A stretch of 64,000 nucleotides of DNA. Source: Mesodorylaimus sp. YZB2_4 (taxonomy: Eukaryota > Nematoda > Enoplea > Dorylaimida > Dorylaimidae). Below are positions 1 to 10,942 of the stretch, piece after piece. Position numbers and translations under genes: made by a program. The stretch's first letter is position 1, and the number at the start of each line of letters is the position of its first letter. Under the pieces are notes generated by a model. That model was not told where the DNA came from, did not search any database, and worked only from the letters and a program-made list of their open reading frames with translations. Location: positions 682,001-746,000 of the forward strand of contig JASANH010000850.1 in NCBI GenBank assembly GCA_030248295.1. The letters are read 5' to 3'.

Positions 1-678
1 TAGTACTGGACGTCGAGAGGCTGGTTGAAGCCTGAGGGTACACGAAATGCCAACTGGTGATAACACCTGGAATAGAGCACCAGTCAATCCTCACCTCCTC
101 CATCAATCACATAGCACTTACTCAAAACAAAAAACCACGTGAATGCACGCACTCGAGCCATTTTACTCGTTACGCCGACCCGAAACTTATGACTGGCCTT
201 GATTCAGAGCAATGTCAGCGAGTCGAGGACGAGGGAGAGGGAGAGGGAGGGGGTGGCTACGTAACCGAACTCTCTGACAAGTAGCTGCACCGCCTAAAGC
301 GGCTTGCTTATATACGATCCTTCACAATGTACTCACCCACAAGTTGAAAAATTACTGGCCGGGTTCTACTCGTTTGGACTTTTCCAGTTTTCTCCCCCCA
401 ATAGACTCACAGTGCGATAAAAATACACCCGCTCGAACCATTATTTCGGTGAATTAGCTCGACCGGTCTTCGAGAACAGTCCTCGCATTACGCAGGCTTG
501 CCAGGATTCCTACCTAAATGACTTGTTTTTCCAGTCACATGCCCTGCTTAATGACAGATTAGCCGTTAGTGATATTATTGCGTATAACACAACCAAGGAC
601 GGGTACAACGCCTATCGTCGTCATATTTCGCAGAAAATGCTAGAACATGCGGAAATATCATGGGGAGGGTCGGATGCA
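1..678. other. No gene recognised; downstream flank of the lectin-7TM gene
   Basis: I see no supported exon in this stretch. It holds a purine-rich run (GA/GGGAG repeats) near 228-253 and a short open frame on the + strand ending near 284, which has no recognisable domain and whose composition follows the purine run. The lectin-7TM gene on the minus strand ends at 679, so part of this stretch is probably its 3' UTR. Confidence 0.4.
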
Positions 679-3600
679 TTAATGAGTCACTTCTGCTTGC
701 TGACTGCTTTCCACATCATCGTATTTCTTACTTTTTGATCGGCAAATTTTAGACTTGATCTTTTTCCACATCTTTGCGACAAAGGCGCGCATCTAAAAAT
801 TACTTAACCTGAGTGCGTCTACAGCAGGTGTGGACAACGAAACTTATGGCGGCCCTAGACCAGGAGGTCTCATTTCCAGAGTGTCCTATGCCCATGGGCA
901 CCCACAAAGTTCGCCTCATCTGGCACTTATCCAATTGATCAACTAGCTATGCTTACCTTGGAGTCAACAGCCGTGTGAAAAAATACCACAGCCACGCCGC
1001 ATGAAACATTCAATCCAAAACAAGCTACGTATAAAAATATTTGTTGAAAATAGACAGCTACGATGCCCAGAACGTGGCTGGATACTGTCAGGCTCATGAC
1101 GATGACTATGCCCCGTTGAGAAATTCTGAAACGAAACAGTACGATTCTGGACAGTGATTGGACTGATGAGAGCAGCAGAGGTTAGTACTCACTTAGCAGA
1201 GAACAATTGTGCAGGGTCAGCGTCGTGCGGCGGGTCCAGTCTGTTCATCATACCCGCACTTTCCACAATAATAACTATGCACGAACAGACGCACACCATG
1301 GGAAAAAACAGGGCCCAGCCGAAGCGACGTTCTAGATCACCCCAGCAGGTCCATGGTGCCGTATACTCATCTCCGATGATAGGACCTGTTACTGCAACCA
1401 GGCCAAGTGGCACGCCTGAAAAGGTTGCATTCCGGAATGTGAACGCTCTCCGTTGGAACCCGTCTGGGTCCGTCTCGCTGGAAGGAGTGACCTGAGGAGC
1501 TTTGCACCATGCCAAAATCCCAACACCAAAAGCAGCTAACGTAGTCTTTCTACCTGGGCATGCCTCTCTGGCGGGCGATTCTCCCGGCTGTCTTCTGCCT
1601 GCACAGGATGGCAGACTGTCTACACCACTACCTGCCCATTTCGAGATGACTTTTTACTCTCAACCCTCTGCCCAGCTTGTTTGGCCACTTACCCCATCCA
1701 ATGGCGATGAAAATGTAGGTGGGCATAATGGCGCCCGATCTTCCTACATGGCCGACGATGTACATCATTTGTAATGCCTCGAGTAACATGAAAGCGTAAC
1801 TACAGGTGAAGAAATAGTGAAGAAGAACGGCCACTGTCTTGCACAATTGACTGCTCATGGAAGGGTACAGGGCTGGCTCCCTCAACGTCAGCACGAAACA
1901 ATGAGCGAACAGGAGAGCCAGGTCTTGGTTGGCGATTATGATTTTTTCGATGCTCAGGTTCCTGCAAACAATTCTTAGAAGTCGAGTTGGTTGATGGATG
2001 AGTTTGGACATGGCTTACCTGAAAATCAGGAAAAGGAACAAGGTCAAGGATATGCCGCCAATGATGAAGACGCACCCCATGGACTGAACGACGATCGAAG
2101 ATATTCGCTCGGCTTGGCTCATGACCTAAACGACCTCACAGTCTGCATTTGTGGTCTGAGAGGCACTCATGTAAGTTTACGTGTGGGTAAAAGTGTCTCG
2201 GGGCTTTAGTGCTGCCTGCGCTCGTCTCCGATTCCGCTGGGGTGCGGTCATTGATCTTTGGAAAGAAGCCAGTCTTCAACATCGGGGAACTGCTAGCTGA
2301 ACATAAAAGCATGAGAGCTCCCATCGATGCCAGGCCCCAGTGGCTGATTACTTGTTCTTATGTCAGGCTCCAGCGTGGACGTAGGTGGTGCCAGACTACT
2401 GTAACATATTTCCGTGTACGATGACTGACCGCAGTTCTCAAAGTCCCACAAGTAGTTTTGCATCTTGGTGCTCGCTACGCAACGATTACCACCCAAGGAG
2501 CTCTCGGAGGGTGGTTGGCCTGACGACCATGGAAACCAGTCGCTAGGTCCTGGACGCCAAGGGCTGCCATCGGATAACTCAATTCTTTTGGCATTGTTGT
2601 TGTACCAGATACCGATCCATATGTTATCCATGTTTGGATAAATAATTCTGAAGAAGACGAAGTGATCTGGGAGGAGGTCTTCTAGTGTAAGTGCTCATCG
2701 GCCAGCAGCCCAACCAACCATAATCTCCTCCCTCCCCCCCCCCATGACCTCTATAAACTCACCTGATCATCGGTCAGGGTGTCTAAGCTGTAGGACTCGG
2801 ATCCCCTCTAGCGGTCAAAAACAGAACCGGAAGCCGATCTGTCAGAGTTCAATACCATCTGTCAGGGATCGCGGTGAAATTCTCTCTACGCCCGCGCCCA
2901 GTAGGTAAGGACTCACCCTTCATCCCACCGGGCGGTGTTGATAAAGGAGACCTTATGTTACGAGGGGGCCCCTCACTGAGCATACAGGCTGGACACGCCC
3001 AAACGGACTCTAGTCGATGGCAAGATAGGGCACAGTAATAAACCTCGGGTCGCAAAAGTAGATCCTCTCCTGGAGCGACCAGAATGGGTAAAGAAGCTGT
3101 TCTCTTACCTGCTTGCTTGAAAATTTATCCACTCGTCTTTTGTCCTTGTGTAGACCATACTGCGATTTTGCCGCGCACATGCCACTCTGGCCTGTTCCCA
3201 AGTCAGGGACGTAGCCGCATCTAATAAGCAGCCGCTTCTGCTGGACACTGTGCTCGAATCTGAGCAGGTGGGGAGAGCAGAGTTTGCCTTGGTGGCTTCT
3301 AAAGTGATACCAAAGTCGTGGTTTCAAAGAAAGCTCAAACCGAACACCGAACAAACCTCTCTACCAAGCCTATTACCTTTGTGAGTCACTGCATGGTAAG
3401 GTGTCGATGTTGTGGCCGCTTGAGTAGCCCGTGTCGCCAGACCAGGCATTGCAGCCTTAATGCAAATAAAAGGCATCTCCAGCTCGCATCGTTGAATAAA
3501 CCACTTGTACGTGCTGTCAGTGAAGACACAGTTGGTTACCATCCGGTCGACCTGACCTGGCGCGTCTAAAAAATTGGACCAGTCCATGGCCGTTTTATCC

Positions 3601-4096
3601 ATCCAGAAGAAGCTGTTGTTCTGAGGATTATAACGAAGGCCTAGCCAGCTATCTCCTTTTATTTGTGACTGGTTGCTTAAAGGAAATATGCCATTTGATT
3701 CGTGGCAGTCACTGGTACTAGACTACTCACATTTGATTCACTCGTCGATTCCAGTCCCTCTCCGAGTGGACAATGGGCAAGGTAGCATTCACTTTCTGGC
3801 ACGTTTCCATAGCCCGATCGAAATTTGTGCGTTGGTCGATATAGACAACGAGTACGCATTCGTTTTCGATAGAGTTCCATCCAGCTTCGCACGACGGATC
3901 TGCCAATTACATGACTGTGTTTGATGAAGAGAATACATGCCAAGTAATCCTACCTGACAAGAACAAGCTCGCAGTGACCACCTCACCTAAAAACGACAAG
4001 TGCAGGAATGTCGTGCCGAGTCTGAACAAGGAGCCGCTTACTCTCCGAGAATCCAATCGAACTCAACAAAACAGTGAAACACAAAACAGTACTCAT
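679..4096 (-). CDS. Two C-type-lectin domains fused to a family-B (adhesion/secretin-like) seven-transmembrane receptor
   Basis: Eleven exons on the minus strand (4042-4096, 3731-3899, 3377-3675, 3109-3298, 2352-2647, 2181-2296, 2019-2125, 1693-1961, 1193-1415, 957-1125, 679-792) join in phase to 668 codons. Exon 1 gives a signal peptide (MSTVLCFTVLLSSIGFSE). Exons 2-3 encode a complete lectin domain (CEAGW at its start, a WLGL core, FICIK at its end). Exons 4-5 encode a second one (LTWEQARVAC, WIGIW, closing Cys). After a linker of about 55 residues come seven hydrophobic helices of the family-B type, with the TM3 cysteine in LCKTVAVLLHYFF and the ECL2 cysteine in WTCWG. The tail is short and basic and ends in EVTH. 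No EPN, QPD or WND calcium triplet is visible, so calcium-dependent sugar binding is doubtful. The linker is too short for a GAIN domain. The role, sensing an extracellular ligand and signalling through G proteins, is inferred from the fold. Confidence 0.82.
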
Positions 4097-5070
4097 TCTA
4101 CTAGGAGCACGTATTCCACGAGGCGCAGTCTTCCAACTGACTTTATTGACCACACATCACATATCGGACGAAAACCACGAACATTGGGCCCGTTGCTACG
4201 AACTCGATCAACCACTACGAGGTCGCATGCTATTCGGACGGATGTCAGGGTAAATAGCTAGGATAACCTACGTCGCCGATCGCATGGATGATGGAAGCCC
4301 TGGGGTAAGTCCGTTGGGTCCGACACATTTCGTCTTTGATCTTTGGTGTTTCTTGGTCTGAGTGCACTGCCGTGCGTTTGACCATTGAATAAAGAATGAT
4401 TATGACATGACAGAACGGCGAGAAATTTGCGATGAGTGACTGTCTTTACTGGGTGACACACAAAAAGTGCTAGTTACATTGAAGCAGTGGCAAGTGCAAC
4501 CCGGGATATACGGGTATATATGTATATATATATAGCGACTATATACGGAGGACGTCAACCCCTCGGGTTTGTCACGTTGCTGTCCGACGTGACCGCGTGT
4601 CCGTGAGAAGAGCAATCTCGAGACCAACCGCACTAGACGAGAATTATATTACGGTTCTCCATCCTCTACGCGGGTCGCCTGCTATGGCCGTAGCCCTGGC
4701 GAACAAGCTTTACAATAGCGCGCACTACACTACATCATATCTACGCGGGAGATACAACCTCTACTGTGACAGGTTGACGTCTCCCAGCTAAGGGAGAGTA
4801 TCAATTACTCTCTCCTACTCGTCATGGCCTGCCTGGCTGAGGGTTACACATGCACTAGAGCGAATAGTCATCTAGAGACAAGGGAGCCTAGGGGAATTAT
4901 GAGTGGTTTAGGCACATGCCCTGGCACATTTATCATGCTGACTGTGATATCAAGACCTGTCAATTTCGCATCACCATTTCCAAATGAATATGTTCACAAC
5001 ACAGACTCCTAACTGATTGCGATTGGTCTATTGCTTTTCCCTTTTGACTCTCCGTTCGCCAGGTCCTTCA

Positions 5071-6082
5071 CTATTTCTTCTTAGCCGCTTGCACTGTTGC
5101 TAGACGAGCCGCTGCCGATGCGTCGACGTTGGCCACGAAGTCTCTGTACACCTTTGATCTTGTGAATCGCCTGTAGCAATCTCGTTCCATCAGCATGAAG
5201 ATACAGTCCTGGGCCCCGCTGAACATGTTGCGATCGTTGCGATTGCTGGATAAGCGCTTCATCAAGTCAGTTTTGACGCGGCCGTCCAAATTCACCTCCA
5301 AGGGTGCCGATGGTCCGATGAACATTTCGTAGATATCGCGGGCCATGTTCCGTCTTTTAGCATAACTTTCTTCCTTCTTCAGATCCTCGCATGCGTTCCA
5401 GAACATCATGTTCTCATCACTGAAAGTTCAAGGTAGAAGGCTGCCTGGATGGCGAAGAGGGGGATTGAGGAGCAGACGCGGCTGTGAGGCCTGGGGTGAT
5501 TACTGAGATAAACCCTCAGCACTTCAAGTAGCCAGGTGGGAACTCCAAGTAGCCGGTTCTCCAATGGTAGTTCCCTCTCTCCTCTTCAACCCTGCTCTAC
5601 TCTGGCACAGGTTTCAAGCAGAAGACCTCGAAAACAAGTACCTGTACTCCGTTTCCAAGAACTTGGTGAATATTTGGCGTCCAATCTCACTTCTCATGAC
5701 ATTATGAAAGGATTTGGCCCACGAGTGTACGTCGTCCTTCAATAGCGATGTGCCTTCGGGCAGACTGACTTCCATGTTGAGTAAGGCAAAGTGCCGTACG
5801 GCATGCCATTTGTTGCGTGTGGCGATCCATCGTTCCTGGCCCCTACAATGTGTCCTAAAAAGGAACAAAGCATGCCTGATAGAGGCGTGGATGCTAGAAT
5901 TTTCCAAAGCTCTTGCCTATCCGGTAGGTCAGGTCAGGCAGGGACATCTGCCGTTCTATTACAGACTTATCCATGCGGCTGTTATGTCGGAAGCTGGCGC
6001 ACATTCGAGGCTTGCGTGCGGACAGCCGGCACTCACGTCAGTATTTCGTACGGTGGGCGAGATACAGTCTTATAATACAGGC
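5071..6082 (-). CDS. RGS-domain protein, 3' exons (5' end unresolved)
   Basis: Three minus-strand exons join in phase: 6037-6082, 5642-5854 and 5071-5419. The last two encode a full RGS domain. It reads WAKSFHNVMRSEIG, then FTKFLETEY, SDENMMFWNACEDL, KRLSS, and a final helix RFTRSKVYRDFVA before an Ala/Lys-rich tail and a stop. RGS domains bind the GTP-bound G alpha switch regions and speed GTP hydrolysis. The Asn and Glu residues of the DEN motif that contact G alpha are present. The first exon listed enters in phase 1, so at least one more exon lies in 6083-6960. A candidate there ends with a donor near 6270, but I could not prove it. I see no GGL, DEP or PX domain, so the subfamily is undecided. 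Confidence 0.75.
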
Positions 6083-6965
6083 CTAAGTCAAGGAAGGCGA
6101 GACAAGACATAAATGAGCACTGTAGGTTATGGATGCGTGTCGACTCCCAACACCAACTTCTCCGTCCAGGCTGCTCTGTCTGTCAAAACAGGCCGGACCC
6201 CAGTTGCTGGTCTCCCTCGATTGCCTCGAGGGGATTAATCATCTCCCATTCAGCCCGACTTACTGATAACGCTGGTACATCCTTGCACGAATATCGAACT
6301 GAGGGCAATAACACTTTCCAGTGCCCTAATCAGGATACCATACCGGCAAGCACGACCTAAGACTACGACGCGGCACTTGATACCACGCACCCCGTATTAC
6401 TCGAAGCAAATCGTTTCTTACGAACGTTTCGTTGCTAATCGAGAATGGGCCAGGGGCAGACAATGGCACGGACGGTCTCCATCTCCATCTTCCTCCTTCT
6501 TTTACGTCAGCCACTGGGAACACCTGCCAGCCGAGCCAGGCTTTCCAAGGGCACCCGTCCATACCTACCCTGTTCGATTATGACTAGCTCGTGAGACAAA
6601 GCCATAGCGTCAAGAACTTGTTCTGGTCAGAAGGGAACACGCTTTACGAGATAACAAGGGCGTTTATCACAGCCAACAGGTGTTTTCCGAGACCTATTCC
6701 TCACCTCCGACAACACCAGCCCACCTCCATAACAAAGTAACCCCATCAACTATTCCATTATTGCCAGTCAATCAACTGAACCAGAGCAGCGCAGTCGACT
6801 AAAACATGAGTGGCCGGCATACAAAGCCATCGCGCCACCACGCTTATGCTAGCTTTATTCATAAGCACACGCAGAACAGCTACCCCAATCATTTTTCTAC
6901 AAGTCTGGTCCACCTGGTCACTGTAAATTATGTCTAAACATAAACACTCAATCTATCACTCACCT

Positions 6966-9320
6966 TCACTTGGCAGCGGCCTTCAATGACGCAAACACTT
7001 TCATACAACGCAGGTCAGCGCACAAGTCATGCACGAAAGTAGCCACGTGGGAGTCTCGTTCACTTTTCCTTCCCTTGAACATGACAAGCAAGTACAACAA
7101 TGCTTCGATACGACATAAGAAATACGAAACGTCTTTGCTCTACGAACAAACCAAGTTAAAGAGTAGGATAGTTGTAAACAGAAAACCCAACTTACATCAT
7201 CGTACACAGAGGCGGTTCCATCCAGAGATGCCAGTTTCATGCTCTGTTCGTTCATGATCATAACTGTGGAAGGCAGCAAATGCGGCGGCCTTTCTTGCCC
7301 CTACACAATATCGGATTCCGAATAAAGACAAAGAACAAGCCATATCGCTCTTACTATCGGATAGGACAAGATGACTGGATAGTTTTCTAGACCTTTCAAT
7401 GGTTCCACTTTGTGATCAGGATGGTGATACCCTTGCCACTGATAATGCCCCGTACCTTCCGCATTCAGAATTAGGCACACAAATGCCGCATCTTGCTTTC
7501 GATGAAAAGCAGCGATCCTGAATCGAAAATCGTTCATCGATATGCGAACAGGCCCGTCTCGTCCTACTGTACCTCTGCAAGTAGCTATCGGGGACTTTCG
7601 ACAATTGCGTACGCATATCCTGCGGCGTCGTCTGTTTTATGAGCAAGTCGTGAAAATAGAGCGAAAACTAAAACGGAGAATTTGTCTGCCCACAAAAAAT
7701 CAAGCGAATAAAAACCCAAACCTGCCTTCGATAACAATGTGTCGTAATAACGTTTATGCCAAGAGAAAAGCGGAGGCAAGACGGGTGATTTGATCGAAGA
7801 GGCGAATCCGAACCAACCAGAGCTCTAAAACTGCGACCAATAACACACGATTTGGCCATACTGCACACGCTCTTGATCTGCAGCCGAACTAAAAGCATAC
7901 TTTGCACTCGTACTTACATGAGACGACTCCAAATCAGCTGAAGACGAACTGCGCGACAAGACTTTCAAACCAGACTGCGCATTTTTCAAGGCCAATAGCG
8001 AATCCATGAACATCAGAAGTGCCAGTTTTGCTTGGCATTTGAGTAAGCTAGCAAGAGTTTCGCATTCTGATCTAAAAAACGTGCACAAAAATTCGATATA
8101 GAAAAGATTTCTGTAGTTTAACACTTACATGAGGTTGCCAACAATTCCACTTATCAATGGATGGGTGAACGCCCCGCTGTATCTTTGATTGATATCATCG
8201 ATACAGCTGACATAACTGTCGTCAAATGCAGCGGCTTTGCTACCACCAGCGCATGCACCCAGTGCTGATAGTCGTTCGTACCTTAAACAGCAAGAGTCTT
8301 GGCTCTTGGCTTGTCCTATAATCTCGGGGCATTAGTGGCGTCTTATCTAGGTGGAATTTGAATCGCCCCTTTAACCCTGACATTTCTCATAGTCAGAACA
8401 ATATTCCACTGCTCCACAATATCAGATACTGAGTGATCAACGACACTAGTAGGTGTGCATCTTCTTTTAGCTCGCTAACGGGTCGCTGATTCTCAAGCAT
8501 AGGAATCCAGTTCCTGTCATTCAACACGTAGCGGTGCCACTCAGGTTTGCCTGTCCTGTGCTACTACATCAATCGATCGGTCGACAAGCCAGAAATGGCA
8601 CAAAAAATGACCTTTTGCAGACTGAGATGGTTAGTACTTTAGAGGCGTCCAGACAAGAGATCAAACGCTCTTTTTTGAACTGGGATCAACCCCTACCCCG
8701 GAAACTCACCCTGGTCCGACTCCATGCCGAAAATAAGACAGATACAGGATGAAGGCACACTTACAAAGTGATCAAATCAATCCGAGCGTCGATAAATCGT
8801 TTCAGCTGTGAAGCCAAATGGCCAACCACTGTTTGACGGGGAGGAGCGATATCCGTAACATCGCAAGATAAATTCTCACTGATCTTGACGAGTTCCGAGC
8901 GAATACTACCATAGTTTGAACGAAGGGGACTCTAAAATCATGTAAGCTGTGTATAGTCACATAAGTTATACAGCAACCGATTACTTACTTCTTTCCTCAG
9001 GAATCCTTTAGGCAGCAGGAAGCTAAGGGACATGTAGTTCTTTTCTGCAACGGCCAAATACGGTAGGCACTGAATCAGCGAAGTCCAAGCGAATGCTTCC
9101 TGAGACGAGGAGTTAATGGAAGCATGAGTACCGTTTCCGCCGGCTGTTGGCGACGAAGCAGTTTTGGTTGCACGAAACTCCTCCTTCAGAAAGGCATGGC
9201 AGGTCGGGAGACCAGTGTACAGCATGACGTACTTACCACAGCTTCCTTCGCCTTATCAAATGCGAAATTTTCAATATGGACACCAAACTGCTCCAACAAA
9301 GTCGTGAAATCATCAGACAT
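6966..9320 (-). CDS. KICS2: KICSTOR complex subunit 2 (C12orf66/KICS2 orthologue)
   Basis: Ten exons (9237-9320, 8989-9099, 8765-8931, 8129-8281, 7918-8071, 7726-7824, 7573-7667, 7355-7517, 7196-7300, 6966-7139) give 434 codons, close to the human length of about 445. KICS2 is part of KICSTOR, which holds GATOR1 at the lysosome and restrains mTORC1 when amino acids are scarce. Recognition rests on colinear motifs: FAFDKAKEAV near the start, LAVAEKNYMSLSFL, QLKRFIDARIDLITLYERL, FSLYFHDLLIKQTTPQDM, WQGYHHPDHK, VMIMNEQS and GRKSERDSH followed by KVFASLK at the end. All splice junctions keep phase. Intron 6 (7668-7725) must use a GC donor to keep the conserved frame. The gene is head to head with the B-box gene, 220 bp away. 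Confidence 0.93.
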
Positions 9321-9540
9321 CTTGAAGTTGGCATAGCACTGGTCATTCGATCATTTACTGTGGGACACCATGATTTTCTAATTGGCGCTTTCTAGCAGAC
9401 ATCCCACGACCAACACCAGGCGGCGCTGTAGCGGACCAATAGGCCGACGGGGCTCGAGTTGGCAGACACTATTTACGGGAGACGGTGACGCAACTGTTTG
9501 TATCTTTTCTCATTGCCCCCAATCGTTTTGTGATAAAGCG
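9321..9540. promoter_or_regulatory. Shared divergent promoter between KICS2 and the B-box gene
   Basis: The two start codons (9320 on minus, 9541 on plus) point away from each other across only 220 bp, so both promoters must lie here or overlap the 5' UTRs. I see no TATA box. This is an inference from spacing. Confidence 0.45.
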
Positions 9541-10484
9541 ATGTCGAGTTCGATTGGTGGGGATCAATCTCAGCGCGAGAATGCCGGAGTGGACGCAGGC
9601 AGGATGTTCGGCATGACGGGCGGTCGTTTGCCAACCATCGACGACACTGGTGACAATGTGAATGTATTGGAAATCGGAACAAAGGAAAATTTCAGTTCGG
9701 TACGAGTCAAATGCGACGATTGCTCTCGTCCAGAACCCATTCGTCAATGGCGTTGGTGCGGCAATTGCGAACGAGTTCTGTGCGAAACCTGCGGCGTCGA
9801 AGGTAGGAAACCCCCCTGTCAAATTTTCGGTACAGTATATTCCCGAAGGGTGCGTTTTCCGAGAAGTTCTCGATTGTTATCTCAATTTTCTAAGCCTTGG
9901 CCGCAATGAATGTGGTGACACTTGGCTACTGCTTGGCAACCCAGGGGCGCAGGGTCTTTTACAGTAAGAGGTGACTATCTGCGCGAGTCTTTGTATGATC
10001 GCTAGGTCACCACTCGCATGAACTCGAATCGTACGCGAGCGGTGTGCGTCGTTCCAATGACGAGTTTCGTAAAGAGATTCAAGCAGTTCATTCGGTGGTG
10101 GAGAAACTGACGGACGGGGCCAAGGAGGTGAAAGTATTGCGTAAGGGTATCGTCGCGAAGCTAGGCGCTCTGAAACGTGAGATTGGAGCCAAAATCGGCG
10201 AAAACGAGTATGTTGTGTCTACGATGAACGAACATCTGTCATCGATGTTGAAACTGAAGGATGAGCCGCTGTGTGCTAAAATTTGGTCAGTCGACTTTAG
10301 AAGTTTTTAGTCAATTTTTACGTGTGATTATTCTAGGACTGATCGTAACGAGTCGATAAACGCCAATGCTGACTTGATCAAAGTTGCTATCGATAAACAA
10401 AACTCGATGGACGAGTACTTGAAAAAAACCGACACTGTGATCGATAAAAATAAGTACAAGCTGGGCGAAATTCTTCGTGAATAA
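9541..10484 (+). CDS. B-box zinc finger and coiled-coil protein (TRIM-like, no RING)
   Basis: Three exons (9541-9802, 10006-10285, 10337-10484) join in phase to 229 codons. The start is the ATG at 9541; the frame runs open upstream but without another ATG in good context. Residues about 50-95 carry a B-box-like zinc pattern: CDDC, CGNC, CETC, then a His-rich segment HHSHE formed across the first splice. The remaining 135 residues are charged and heptad-like (EKLTDGAKEVKVLRKG and similar), so a coiled coil is likely. TRIM proteins add a RING in front and often a C-terminal ligand domain; both are missing here. Function is unknown. Oligomerisation through the coiled coil is the only safe prediction. 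Confidence 0.8.
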
Positions 10485-10942
10485 CTAATAATAAGTGGCG
10501 GAAACGATTCTGCTATTTATGTAATTACTAACCGTGCTTATCGTTAGTCCGCTTGTCCAATTTTATTCAACGCCTTGTGGAGCTGATAGAAGATGCTTTA
10601 GTATTAGAGTATACAGTACCATATGGGCAAGTGGGCAAGAGGTATAAATGCAATCAATGAGACTCTATATTGATTTAAGTACGTAGTTTAAGAGCACCCT
10701 TTGAAATACTGTAAGTGGTAGATTAGGGAAACATTTTTTTAGATAGTGTTTGAACAGTGAACCCAGGCCTTCGAGACTACTGATTGTGAGAGCAAGTCCT
10801 GCTGCGGCGCCAATGTCAAAATCAAACGCCCCTTTTCGAAACCTTTACCACTGTACTATCCTGTTTATCTTAACGCTACTACTCCTTCCTCAAAAATCAA
10901 ATTAATCGCCACGAAAATCCCCAAACCTCTCATACTCGTGAA
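10485..10942. other. Convergent intergenic gap, no gene
   Basis: This lies between the stop of the B-box gene and the stop of the minus-strand orphan gene. It is AT-rich, consistent with two 3' UTRs facing each other. I see no open frame of interest. Confidence 0.5.

Noticed and set aside
57-284. Open frame on + with a Gly/Glu-rich end
   Set aside because: Composition is set by a GA-rich repeat; no domain and no splice partner.
2770-2807. Possible extra exon between the two halves of lectin domain 2
   Set aside because: It breaks the frame; exons 4 and 5 of the lectin receptor join in phase without it.
8390-8541. Open stretch on minus (WIPMLENQRPVSELKED...) inside KICS2 intron 3
   Set aside because: The neighbouring exons join directly in phase and align with the human protein without it.
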